A stretch of 15,065 nucleotides of DNA from Thermoplasmata archaeon (GCA_021811925.1 JAKAPY010000017.1:1970-17034), one strand, 5' to 3'. Shown: positions 7,040 to 14,685, numbered from the stretch's first letter. Notes: generated by a model from the sequence alone, not told the origin. Numbers and translations: made by a program.

Positions 7040-8008
7040 TCAAACCGCCTTCTCGCCAAGATCGACTGAATTGACCGCATTCAGCACCTTCCCCCTGTTG
7101 AAGAAGGAGTCGACGACATCAACGACCTCGGCACCGACCCTACTCTGCGCCTCCCTGGTCTGCGCCCCTATGTGTGGTGTCATGACCACGTTGCCCAGGG
7201 ACGCAAGCCTCGGATCGACGGCGGGCTCCCCTTCATAGACATCCAGGCCGGCACCAGAAAGCTGTCCAACCGAAAGTGCATCTGCCAGCGCTCCCGCATC
7301 CACCATTTCGCCCCTTGCTGTGTTGATAAGGATCGCGCCCTTTTTCATCCGGCCCATTTCAGTTCTGCCTATAAGGTGGAGGTTGCCTGGCATCATCGAT
7401 GCATGTATTGTCACTATGTCCGAGGTCGCAAGCAGTTCATCGAAAGGCAAAAGCTCGACTCCCGCAGCTTCGGCAACGCTCTTCTGTATGTAGGGGTCGG
7501 AGGCGAAAACATCCATCTGGAATGCCTTTGCCCTCTTCGCCACCTCCCTTCCGACTCTTCCAAGCCCGATTATGCCAAGCCGCTTTCCGCTCAGTTCTGC
7601 CCCCGTGAACTTGAGAGTCTCCCATTTCCCCGAATGCATCGATGCATTTGCATCGCACACCTTCCTCGAGAGCGAGAGCATCATGGTGATCGCAAGCTCT
7701 GCAGCCGAAACAACGTTTGCCCAGGGCGTGTTGCAGACGGTTATGCTCATTGAGGTTGCCGCCTCGACGTCTATATTGTCGGTGCCCACGCCTGCCCTCA
7801 CAATCAGCCTGGCTGACTTTGCTGCCCTGACGACATCCGAAGTGAGCTTCGTCCTGCTCCTGACTATTATGCAGTCGTACCCCCCTATGGCCCCTTTCAG
7901 CTCCTCCGCCTTGATGCCGTTCCTGAAGTCGACTTCAAAGCCGCTGATATGCCTGAGGGCATTGACGTACTTCTCATCCACCGCGTCGGTGATCAGTATT
8001 CTTGCCAT
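7040..8008 (-). CDS. serA: D-3-phosphoglycerate dehydrogenase-like 2-hydroxyacid dehydrogenase
   Basis: NAD-dependent D-isomer-specific 2-hydroxyacid dehydrogenase, probably oxidising 3-phosphoglycerate as the first step of serine synthesis. At 322 residues it is the short form, ending after the catalytic domain with no ACT regulatory domain. The substrate-domain signature AGVGTDNID is at 72-80, the nucleotide loop GLGRVG at 148-153 with Asp171 for the NAD ribose, and the catalytic triad is Arg232 (NTARGEMVD), Glu261 (EGEP) and His279 (PHIGAQT). The loop after His202 reads HASMMPGN rather than the commoner HxPxTPET. ATG 8008 directly follows the aminotransferase stop, so translation is coupled. 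Symbol and substrate rest on this pairing; a related hydroxyacid dehydrogenase such as glyoxylate/hydroxypyruvate reductase cannot be excluded. Confidence 0.88.
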   Translation of the reverse strand: MARILITDAVDEKYVNALRHISGFEVDFRNGIKAEELKGAIGGYDCIIVRSRTKLTSDVVRAAKSARLIVRAGVGTDNIDVEAATSMSITVCNTPWANVVSAAELAITMMLSLSRKVCDANASMHSGKWETLKFTGAELSGKRLGIIGLGRVGREVAKRAKAFQMDVFASDPYIQKSVAEAAGVELLPFDELLATSDIVTIHASMMPGNLHLIGRTEMGRMKKGAILINTARGEMVDAGALADALSVGQLSGAGLDVYEGEPAVDPRLASLGNVVMTPHIGAQTREAQSRVGAEVVDVVDSFFNRGKVLNAVNSVDLGEKAV

Positions 8009-9091
8009 TCAGGCAGCCTCCGACAGCGCTTCCAGAAGTCCAGACATTTCTTCTGTTGTCACATCACCCATGTGGCCGATCCTGAACGTGCTCTTCTTCA
8101 ATTTTCCATACCCCTCGGATATCTGGTAACCGCGTCTTCCCAGTTTCTCGTCTATACTTTCGTATTCCACGCCTTTTGTGTTCCTGACGCAGGTAACGGT
8201 GTTTGAATAACTCCCTGACGGGTAAACTGCCATTGTCTCCACAGCCCATTTTCTTGCCATTTCCGCCATTTTTCTGTGCCTCTCCGCTCTCCTGGCCATT
8301 CCCTCTTCCACGATCCTGTCAAGCTGGAAGTCAAGCGCGTACATCAGCGAAACGGGCGGTGTGCTTGGAATAAGGGACCTGTCCGCAAATTCCTTTATCT
8401 CTACCAGGTCCAGGTACCTGCCCCTGTCTTCAACTTTCCTTGCCTTCTCTATCAGCCGACTCGACACAACAGCTATTGCAAGCCCAGGTGGAAGTGCGAG
8501 CGCCTTCTGGGTGCCGAAGAGGAAGAGGTCGGGTCTTATCCTCCTGAGATCAATTTCATTAGCAAATGCGGAGGTGACTGCATCCACGAAAAGGAGGGCA
8601 TCTGAATTCCTGTGCACCCTTTCAGCAATGCTCTCAAGCGGATTCATGATACCGGTGGAAGTTTCGTTATGGGTAACCGCAACCGCCTCATACTGTCCCA
8701 GCTCCTTTCCGTCCAGGAGCCCTGGAAGCGCAGGCTCACCCCATGGGGCGGAAACTACATCCGCCTTCTTGCCGTTTGACCTGGATATCTCTGCCCATCT
8801 TTCCGCAAATGCACCGTTTGTCATGTGCAGTATGCTTTGTCCGACAGCTGATCTGACACCAGCCTCCATCGCCCCCGTTGCCGAGGAGACAAGCAGGAGT
8901 ATGTCGTCATCCGTCTGCAGCAGCTTCCTCAGTTTTTCGATGATGGATCTGTGCAGCTCCTTGTATTCAGTGCCGCGGTGCGTGATCATCGGCCTCGTCA
9001 TTGCGGCCAGGACTTCCTTCCGCACCTCGACGGGCCCTGCGGTGAAAAGAACTTTATCCAGTGAATCACCGGTTGGCGATTGGTGCATCAT
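8009..9091 (-). CDS. Class V aminotransferase (phosphoserine or serine/alanine-glyoxylate type)
   Basis: PLP-dependent aminotransferase of 360 residues. It shows TAGPVEV at 17-23, the SSATGAMEA phosphate-binding region at 69-77, HNETSTG at 141-147, the pyridine-nitrogen aspartate Asp170 (FVDAVTS), the Schiff-base lysine Lys196 (GTQKALALPPG) and the carboxylate-binding Arg337 (FRIGHMGD). Its direct junction with serA suggests it makes phosphoserine from phosphohydroxypyruvate, as a broad-specificity class V enzyme does in Methanocaldococcus; an alanine- or serine-glyoxylate role is also possible. No phosphoserine phosphatase gene is in the window. ATG 9091 lies about 25 bases from the TATA-like AAATATCG and lacks a ribosome site, so the message is probably leaderless; ATG 9088 is an alternative. 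Confidence 0.92.
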   Translation of the reverse strand: MMHQSPTGDSLDKVLFTAGPVEVRKEVLAAMTRPMITHRGTEYKELHRSIIEKLRKLLQTDDDILLLVSSATGAMEAGVRSAVGQSILHMTNGAFAERWAEISRSNGKKADVVSAPWGEPALPGLLDGKELGQYEAVAVTHNETSTGIMNPLESIAERVHRNSDALLFVDAVTSAFANEIDLRRIRPDLFLFGTQKALALPPGLAIAVVSSRLIEKARKVEDRGRYLDLVEIKEFADRSLIPSTPPVSLMYALDFQLDRIVEEGMARRAERHRKMAEMARKWAVETMAVYPSGSYSNTVTCVRNTKGVEYESIDEKLGRRGYQISEGYGKLKKSTFRIGHMGDVTTEEMSGLLEALSEAA

Positions 9092-9110
9092 AGTTATAGA
9101 TTGTCATCCT

Positions 9111-9123
9111 ATCGATATTTGAA
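9111..9123 (-). promoter_or_regulatory. TATA-like promoter of the aminotransferase-serA operon
   Basis: Minus strand reads TTCAAATATCGAT, centred about 25 bases before ATG 9091. Transcription would begin at or next to the start codon, giving a leaderless transcript. No other gene or structure is seen in the 104-base gap. Confidence 0.5.
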
Positions 9124-9195
9124 CCGCGGGCGATACAATTGTGTCGAAGTTGTCGTAATGCGCTGCCATATTTGACAGTCCCCGGCACAAAATGC

Positions 9196-10077
9196 TCAGA
9201 TTCTCTTCATCCTGCCCAGCACAGGCTCGTATACCATTCCCTTGTCAAGCAGGCCCTCGACAGCCAGGCTCACCTGCTCCTCCGGAATTTGCCTTCCCGT
9301 GGCGATGCGTATTATGTCGTCCCACTCAGCTCCCCTCGTACTCCTGTCGAGTTCGCCTATGATGATAAGCAGTTTTTCTTCCACTTCCGTAAGTTCAGTT
9401 CCGTTCGTGACGGGCAGTTGCGGCGCCTCCGGCCGGGCAGGCGCAATTTCCACAGTCGCATCCTCCACACCTGGTATCGAGCGCAGTGCCTCCACGACCA
9501 TTCCCCTGTAGTTGGAAAGGTCCACATTCTTGTAGTGCTGAGCGGCAAGGGCCGCCCCCTCTGACAGCCTTTTCGGCACGCCCATCCTGGCAATGCTCTC
9601 CGCCACAGGCGGCGAAAGCTCGAAGGCGGCCTTCATGGCCGATATACGTTTAGCAGTCTCGCTGCATGTTTCGCAGACCCAGTTGTCCCTCTGTTCCTGC
9701 GTTACCTGTGCAATCTCTTCCGCCCTGACGGAGACATAAACTGTCCCTTCTTCCGGGCTGTATGTTCTTGCCTTGCCGACAACAGCGACAAAGGCAGGGG
9801 CGCTTATCGACTGCAGCGCCCTAGATGCTGCCTCCTGGTACTGCCCTGCGCTTACCCTGAAGGTCCCCGTCGGGTCGGTGACCTGCGCCGTGAAAAGCTT
9901 TCCGCCCTCGGTGTCTCTTGACTCGACCTCGGTGAGCACGCCCATGAGCAAAAGGCGGTTTATCCTTGCACCCAGCGGTGTGATGACATACACCGAACTT
10001 TTCTCCTCCCCCTCCCGCAGCTCATAGTCGGAGGAATTGAACTCAGCCGCAAAAACCCTTACTGCCATTTCCCTCAT
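9196..10077 (-). CDS. RPA-associated OB-fold/winged-helix protein (COG3390 type, RPA32-like)
   Basis: Partner of the large RPA encoded immediately upstream. The 293 residues begin with a single OB-fold region (about 36-125; NRLLLMGVLTEVES, then TAQVTDPTGTFRVSAGQY). A helical middle with a CETC pair at 135-138 follows, and the C-terminal 65 residues (about 229-293) have the make-up of a winged helix. OB fold plus C-terminal winged helix is the plan of eukaryotic RPA32, suggesting a subunit that binds single-stranded DNA weakly and recruits repair or replication proteins. The start is ATG 10077, two bases after the RPA stop, with GGGATG upstream; ATG 10068 with GAGGG is an alternative. The family name is from memory of archaeal RPA operons. 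Coupling with RPA is clear. Confidence 0.83.
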   Translation of the reverse strand: MREMAVRVFAAEFNSSDYELREGEEKSSVYVITPLGARINRLLLMGVLTEVESRDTEGGKLFTAQVTDPTGTFRVSAGQYQEAASRALQSISAPAFVAVVGKARTYSPEEGTVYVSVRAEEIAQVTQEQRDNWVCETCSETAKRISAMKAAFELSPPVAESIARMGVPKRLSEGAALAAQHYKNVDLSNYRGMVVEALRSIPGVEDATVEIAPARPEAPQLPVTNGTELTEVEEKLLIIIGELDRSTRGAEWDDIIRIATGRQIPEEQVSLAVEGLLDKGMVYEPVLGRMKRI

Positions 10078-10079
10078 GC

Positions 10080-11696
10080 TTACATCCCCAGTGTCTGAAT
10101 TGCTTCCTGAAAGAGCACGACCGCCCTCTGCTTTACTTCCGGAACAACGAACTCGGCTGTCGACGCAAACAAGTTCAGCCCGAAATCGTCGCTGAAGACA
10201 TTGCCCGTGAGCCTCATGGTCCTGAAAAGCACTTTCGATGATATCTCGGCAACGACTGTTTCCTGGCTGAGCGTCTGCTCGGTTCTCTTCCTTACCGACT
10301 CCAGAGTGTATCCTGTTATGGTTTCGGACAGCTCCCTGTTCAGGTTCGCAAAGAGTGAACCTGTTCCGTCATCCACGACGAGCCTGACCCTGAAGTCAGC
10401 TATCCCGTCCACTGGCCCATGCGTCCTGCACTCGCCCAGTTTCAGCGTCCTTTTGCATTGCGGGCACCTGAAGATAAGGCCAGTTCCCTGTCTTACCTCA
10501 ATTATGGTTGCAGTTACCGAGGCATCCATTGCCCCGCCCCGCTCCTCAAGCGCATCTATTGCATAAATGGATGAAGAGCCGGCCGTCACCTTGATTTCCT
10601 TCTCTGCCAGGGTGACTTCTGACTTGTCATCGAACTTCAGCTGCGGGACTCCCTTCCACGAACGCACGTAACCGCCAGTGATGCGTATGGTGTCACCCTC
10701 CTTGAACTCGAAATCCCGCCATCCCGTGAAGCTCACCTTGCCCGTCTCGTCCGCAAGCACCCCCGAAAACATGCTCTTTGTCTGCCCCTGGACCTCTATC
10801 TCCTTCCGGGAAACGCTCACAATCCGCCCGGTCACGGTGAGGTTGCCCATTCCTTCCCTCAGTTCCGATACCTTGCAGACCCTGGGCACACCAAACCTTG
10901 CAACGCTGCCTATCTCCCTGTCCACAAGTTTTTCGACGACAGACTTCTCGCTGAAATTAAGCTGCAGCTCGCCATTCCTTTCCCTTGAGTAGGCGCCCTC
11001 GACCCTCACGACACTTCCCTTGTCGAGTCCGAAATCCTTCCAGGCGGTAAACCTGACAGTCTTGGTCTCGTCTCCGACAAGGCCGTAGTGTATCTCTTTC
11101 TCTTCCCCCTTGCTGTTTATCGTCCTGGCTGCAACTGAGATAATTTTTCCTTCAAAAAGTACGTTCGATTCATTTGGCTGTATGTCCTTGATCTTCTTGG
11201 CCTCGCGCTTCCAGTCAGATGCCTTTTCCCTGACCCAGAACCTGGACTTGGATGACACGTTTAGCTGTGGTTTTTCCCTGTATGACGTTGTGTAGGCATT
11301 CCTGAAAGCAATAAGGTCGCCGCGGCTCACGTCGTCCGAGGCATAATCCCATATGGTGAACGACATGCTCCCAGTGCTGTCCTCGATGAGACCGGAGAGT
11401 ATCCTCTTCTTTTCACCTGAGGCAGTGATCTCCCTAGGGGTTGCGAACACCACTCTTCCGCTGACATCTACCGAGCCCTCGCCCGCAGATATTTCACCGA
11501 TGCTTTTCTCCACACCAATGGAAAGGGCGTCAGGATCTCCACCGAACTTCTTCACGATGCTCCTCTTTGCAGAGGGTATTGAAACCTTGTACTGGCCCAC
11601 GAAGAGGTTCAGCTCCTTCTCGAGCGCTTCCCTCTCAACCTTTCCACCCAAAACAGAATACATGTCTTCGACGTGTTTTTTCATATCCGATTCCAA
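10080..11696 (-). CDS. Replication protein A, large multi-OB-fold single-stranded DNA-binding subunit
   Basis: Coats single-stranded DNA in replication and repair. The 538 residues hold a helical N-terminus (1-70) and three tandem OB folds near 72-150, 176-255 and 283-363. The three align by eye through repeated G-x-K, G-x3-D-x-T, F-T-x-W and P-Q-L or L-Q-L positions ending in a KS pair. A fourth C-terminal OB fold (388-515) carries a zinc ribbon with Cys411, Cys414, Cys423 and His426. TTG 11696 is chosen over ATG 11684 because GGTGA lies four bases upstream and the TATA box predicts a start near 11710. The RPA32-like partner follows two bases after the stop. Recognition is firm; the exact number of OB folds needs a structural prediction. 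Confidence 0.92.
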   Translation of the reverse strand: MESDMKKHVEDMYSVLGGKVEREALEKELNLFVGQYKVSIPSAKRSIVKKFGGDPDALSIGVEKSIGEISAGEGSVDVSGRVVFATPREITASGEKKRILSGLIEDSTGSMSFTIWDYASDDVSRGDLIAFRNAYTTSYREKPQLNVSSKSRFWVREKASDWKREAKKIKDIQPNESNVLFEGKIISVAARTINSKGEEKEIHYGLVGDETKTVRFTAWKDFGLDKGSVVRVEGAYSRERNGELQLNFSEKSVVEKLVDREIGSVARFGVPRVCKVSELREGMGNLTVTGRIVSVSRKEIEVQGQTKSMFSGVLADETGKVSFTGWRDFEFKEGDTIRITGGYVRSWKGVPQLKFDDKSEVTLAEKEIKVTAGSSSIYAIDALEERGGAMDASVTATIIEVRQGTGLIFRCPQCKRTLKLGECRTHGPVDGIADFRVRLVVDDGTGSLFANLNRELSETITGYTLESVRKRTEQTLSQETVVAEISSKVLFRTMRLTGNVFSDDFGLNLFASTAEFVVPEVKQRAVVLFQEAIQTLGM

Positions 11697-11730
11697 GCAA
11701 TCACCGCTGGCACCGTAGATTCATGTCCTT

Positions 11731-11738
11731 TATTTAAA
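11731..11738 (-). promoter_or_regulatory. TATA box of the RPA operon
   Basis: Minus strand TTTAAATA followed by AAGG. The predicted start near 11710 leaves about 13 bases of leader with GGTGA at 11701-11705, which supports the TTG start at 11696. Confidence 0.65.
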
Positions 11739-11769
11739 CTGGTCCACGGGGGAGCCGAAACTCAGCCCA

Positions 11770-12384
11770 CTATTCGCTGAAAGAATTGCCTGCGGGGTAC
11801 CTTGCCTTCAGGTGTTCCAGGAAGGTCTCCCTGCTGTGGCGCAGATGTGACTCGTACCACGTCTTCACAACATCGGAAAGTATCTCGTGGAATTTCGCTG
11901 CGCTGAAGGCGTGGACAGGAACGTCATAGAGCACGTACTGCCCGAAGATCCTCTTCCATCCGGAGTACTTGTAGTAATGCTCCCCCTCGAAATACTCGAA
12001 TGTGAGCCTTGCATAGTACTTGCCATCCTGCGAGTAGTAAAAGACTTTGAGGGAGTCCCCCATCCTTCCCTCCTCCGCTGTCCTGTCTGTCAGCTCGATT
12101 GAATTGAGTGTGTGGAATCTGAAATCCTCCCTGATGGACCAGTCCTCGGGAAACTCCTTGAATCTCAGGAAATCGCTGTATTCCGGCTGAATCGAGAAAT
12201 GTATATTTGACCTGTTGAAGCGGAGCCAGATCTTCCACATGTCCTGGAGGGCCATCATGTTTATGTCCCTCTTGGCCCTGTTCACTTCCGCAACATCATT
12301 CTTTATGCTCGATGCTTCTTTTTCCAGCTCGGCATCTAGTGCTTCAAACCAGTCGTCATCCCTGGGCTTTGGCTTGTTTGCCAT
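11770..12384 (-). CDS. Aromatic-rich conserved-looking protein of unknown function
   Basis: A 204-residue soluble protein I do not recognise. The N-terminal 50 residues are highly charged and helical (DDDWFEALDAELEKEASS), possibly a short coiled coil. The rest is rich in Trp, Tyr and Phe, with alternating strands such as KVFYYSQDGKYYARLTF and HYYKYSGWKRIFGQYV, ending in a long helix with a basic tail. No catalytic motif, cysteine pair or membrane segment is visible. ATG 12384 is preferred over TTG 12405 because the TATA-like element at 12414-12422 places the transcript start near 12391, giving a nearly leaderless message. It is divergent from purP and follows no operon partner; RPA lies downstream on the same strand with its own promoter. 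The open frame, start signals and amino acid balance argue that it is real. Confidence 0.75.
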   Translation of the reverse strand: MANKPKPRDDDWFEALDAELEKEASSIKNDVAEVNRAKRDINMMALQDMWKIWLRFNRSNIHFSIQPEYSDFLRFKEFPEDWSIREDFRFHTLNSIELTDRTAEEGRMGDSLKVFYYSQDGKYYARLTFEYFEGEHYYKYSGWKRIFGQYVLYDVPVHAFSAAKFHEILSDVVKTWYESHLRHSRETFLEHLKARYPAGNSFSE

Positions 12385-12413
12385 CTGTATCCATGACTGT
12401 AACAAGCCCGGCT

Positions 12414-12422
12414 GTATTTGTA
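12414..12422 (-). promoter_or_regulatory. TATA-like element of the 204-residue gene
   Basis: Minus strand TACAAATAC, about 26 bases before a predicted start near 12391. It lies in the divergent 177-base region shared with purP. Confidence 0.4.
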
Positions 12423-12530
12423 AGATCCTGTGCAGCGCTTCCAGTTCGGCGGCGCGGATGCACCTTGGAACGAATGCAGCGGAACATGTGGTTTGCCTGA
12501 AGGGAACGGCGTTAGTTCGGGCGCAAGCAA

Positions 12531-12539
12531 ATTTTTAAG
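12531..12539 (+). promoter_or_regulatory. TATA box of purP-nep1
   Basis: ATTTTTAAG, centred about 26 bases before ATG 12562. No ribosome site precedes the ATG, so a leaderless message is expected. Confidence 0.6.
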
Positions 12540-12561
12540 AACATATCAGTAATACTACACT

Positions 12562-13632
12562 ATGGTCTCTAACAGAGTAAAGAAGATTATCGAGGAGTAC
12601 GACCCCTCTAAGGTAACGATAGCGACACTTTGTTCGCATTCATCGCTGCAGATTTTTAACGGTGCGAGAAAGGAGGGCCTGCGCTCCCTCGGCATTGCAG
12701 TCGACAGGGACACCAAGTTCTACGATGCTTTTCCTCTTGCCAGGCCGGATGAGTTCATCAGGGTCAAGGATTACGCAGAGATAGAAGACCTCGCGGACGA
12801 GCTTGTCAGCAGGAATGCGATCATTGTGCCGCACGGCTCATTTGTCGAGTACATGGGCGCGGACAGGTTTGGAAATTTCGACGTTCCCAGTTTCGGAAAC
12901 AGGGAGGTGCTCAAATGGGAATCCGACAGGTCCACCCAGAGGAAGTGGCTCACATCAGCAGGCATAAAGATGCCCCAGGAGATAAGAGATGCAAAGGACA
13001 TAGACAGGCCCGTTCTTGTCAAGTACTCGGGTGCAAAAGGCGGCCGCGGCGCATTCATTGCCAAGGACTACATGGAATTCAAGATGGCAATAGACTACAC
13101 CCAGCAGCATACCATACAGGAGTATGTCCTTGGCACGAGGTACTACTTCCATTACTTCTACTCACCTCTCAGGACCAACGGTTTCAAGCTCAGGTCGGGC
13201 GGCATACTTGAGATGCTCTCGATAGACAGGCGTGACGAGTCCAATATAGACGAACTGTACAAGCTCGGTTCAACAGAGGAGCTGAAGAGGCTCGGCTTCT
13301 TCCCCACTTTCGTGGTAACGGGCAATGTCCCCATAGTCATAAGGGAGAGCCTGCTTCCAAAGGTGTTCGAGATGGGGGACGCGACCGTCGAGAAGTCCAA
13401 GGAACTATTCGGCGGGCTCGTTGGCCCGTTTGCGCTTGAGACGATTGTAACAGACCAGCTTGATATAAAGGTCTTCGAGATCTCAACAAGGATCGTCGCA
13501 GGCACAAATCCGTTCGTAAACGGCTCTCCGTATTCGGACATGATTGAGTCGGGCCTCTCAACAGGCAGGCGGATTGCACAGGAAGTGAAGCTCGGATTCC
13601 AGCTCGGCAGGATTGAAGAAATCATATCGTGA
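12562..13632 (+). CDS. purP: Formate-dependent FAICAR synthetase
   Basis: 5-formaminoimidazole-4-carboxamide ribonucleotide synthetase, which formylates AICAR with formate and ATP in archaeal purine synthesis, replacing the folate-dependent PurH step. The 356 residues hold the PurP-specific N-terminal domain (TIATLCSHSSLQIFNGARKE at 19-38), IVPHGSFVEYMG at 88-99, an ATP-grasp core with VKYSGAKGGRGAFIA at 153-167 and IQEYVLG at 185-191, and the metal/ATP region ETIVTD through KVFEISTRIVAGTN at 293-316. Length matches the family. ATG 12562 sits about 26 bases after the TATA box with no ribosome site, so it is probably leaderless. nep1 begins ten bases after its stop, so the two are likely co-transcribed. 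Confidence 0.95.
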   Translation: MVSNRVKKIIEEYDPSKVTIATLCSHSSLQIFNGARKEGLRSLGIAVDRDTKFYDAFPLARPDEFIRVKDYAEIEDLADELVSRNAIIVPHGSFVEYMGADRFGNFDVPSFGNREVLKWESDRSTQRKWLTSAGIKMPQEIRDAKDIDRPVLVKYSGAKGGRGAFIAKDYMEFKMAIDYTQQHTIQEYVLGTRYYFHYFYSPLRTNGFKLRSGGILEMLSIDRRDESNIDELYKLGSTEELKRLGFFPTFVVTGNVPIVIRESLLPKVFEMGDATVEKSKELFGGLVGPFALETIVTDQLDIKVFEISTRIVAGTNPFVNGSPYSDMIESGLSTGRRIAQEVKLGFQLGRIEEIIS

Positions 13633-13642
13633 GCAGACTCAG

Positions 13643-14278
13643 ATGACCAACCTGGTGATTGCAGACTCCGAAATAGAACTGATACCTGACAGGATAGCCT
13701 CCCACCCTTCAGTGAGGGCAACCTCAAGGAAAAGGAACAAGAAAACGACCGAGTGCCTGCTCGATTCAAGCCTGCACTACGCAGCAATGCGCTCTCTTCA
13801 GGACGGGGGAAGGCGGGGAAGGGCAGACATCGTCCACTTCTGCCTGCTTCTCGCACTCGATTCGGTTCCGAGCAGGGAGGGCAAGCTCCGCACATATGTG
13901 CATACAAGGGGAGATACGGTGATGGAATTCAGCCCCGACGTCAGGCTCCCAAAGAACTACAACAGGTTCCAGGGGCTCATGGAGAGCGCACTGACGGGCG
14001 GGAGCGTCGTTTCGGAAGGCAGGGAACTCGTCCGCGTATCCAGCGAGAGCCTGAAGTCGCTTCTGAGAAGGCTCGGTGGAAGTAATATTCTTCTGACTGA
14101 AAAAGGAAAACAGCTCACCGACTCGTCTTTGCTCGGAGGTTCAAACCTTGTGGTGGGTGGTTTCCCGCATGGCGACTTCCAGTCTGATCTCAACGGAATT
14201 GAATTCGAGGAGTACTCCCTGTATCATGCAAGGCTGATGGCATGGACCGCTGTTTCGATGGCGATTGCATGGATATGA
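13643..14278 (+). CDS. nep1: Ribosomal RNA small subunit pseudouridine N1-methyltransferase Nep1/Emg1
   Basis: SPOUT-family SAM-dependent enzyme that methylates N1 of a pseudouridine in 16S rRNA helix 35, a step in small-subunit assembly. The 211-residue product shows the Nep1 signatures LLDSSLHYAAM (39-49), RRGRADIVHFCLLLALDS (57-74), then YVHTR (85-89) and RLPKNYNRFQGLMESAL (101-117). The C-terminal half contains the glycine-rich SPOUT knot region (SNLVVGGFPHGDF). The frame is open upstream to a TTG at 13613 inside purP, but ATG 13643 begins at the expected position. The ribosome site is weak (GAGCAGACTCAG), consistent with coupling to purP, which ends ten bases earlier. Confidence 0.93.
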   Translation: MTNLVIADSEIELIPDRIASHPSVRATSRKRNKKTTECLLDSSLHYAAMRSLQDGGRRGRADIVHFCLLLALDSVPSREGKLRTYVHTRGDTVMEFSPDVRLPKNYNRFQGLMESALTGGSVVSEGRELVRVSSESLKSLLRRLGGSNILLTEKGKQLTDSSLLGGSNLVVGGFPHGDFQSDLNGIEFEEYSLYHARLMAWTAVSMAIAWI

Positions 14279-14336
14279 GCCTGCGGGCCCTCTGTCCACA
14301 AACAGGCAATCGTGGTCCTTGCGGCGACTTTCCGGA

Positions 14337-14345
14337 AAATTTAAG
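14337..14345 (+). promoter_or_regulatory. TATA box of the fixX-like gene
   Basis: AAATTTAAG, centred about 30 bases before ATG 14371. The predicted start near 14367 leaves only a few bases of leader. The 92-base gap after nep1 shows nothing else. Confidence 0.55.
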
Positions 14346-14370
14346 GTTGTATCCATTCTTACAATGAGGT

Positions 14371-14685
14371 ATGGCCGGGGCCGGAGACGCAGACAGCAGG
14401 AAACTTTCCGTCGAGGAGAGGATTGGACTAGACGCTTACGATTTCGGCAGGAACGATTTTATCAAAGTCGATACGCAGGCATGCAGGACATGCGAACCAA
14501 AGCCCTGCCTTTACGTCTGTCCCGCAAAAGTATACAAGCTTGACGAAAAGGGCGATATTGTGTATCATCCCGAAGACTGCATGGAACTCGGCGCGTGCGT
14601 CATTGTCTGCAGGCACATAGGCAAGGGCGCAATCACCTGGAGCTATCCAGAGGGTGGCAAGGGCATCGAGTACCGGCAGGGCTGA
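14371..14685 (+). CDS. fixX: FixX-like ferredoxin
   Basis: Small iron-sulfur protein of the FixX family, which passes electrons with FixC (an ETF:quinone oxidoreductase) and the FixAB flavoprotein. The 104 residues contain Cys38-x2-Cys41-x4-Cys46-x3-Cys50-Pro with the FixX-like PCLYVCPAKVY, then Cys70, Cys76 and Cys80. The end, WSYPEGGKGIEYRQG, matches the FixX C-terminus. The family motif CxxCGxC reads CMELGAC here, so the middle cysteine is Leu73. Cys38/41/46/80 could still ligate one full [4Fe-4S] cluster, while Cys50/70/76 leave three ligands, as for [3Fe-4S]. No fixA, fixB or fixC is in the window. The start ATG 14371 is nearly leaderless. A non-Fix ferredoxin with this tail is less likely. 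Confidence 0.88.
   Translation: MAGAGDADSRKLSVEERIGLDAYDFGRNDFIKVDTQACRTCEPKPCLYVCPAKVYKLDEKGDIVYHPEDCMELGACVIVCRHIGKGAITWSYPEGGKGIEYRQG

Noticed and set aside
12406..12535. In-frame upstream extension of the 204-residue gene, open for about 40 codons with helix-like content
   Set aside because: It contains no ATG, GTG or TTG before TTG 12405, and the TATA-like element at 12414-12422 would place transcription downstream of it.
13158..13907. A 249-codon minus-strand frame over purP and nep1
   Set aside because: Purely antisense to two well-recognised genes, serine- and proline-rich, with no start signals of its own.
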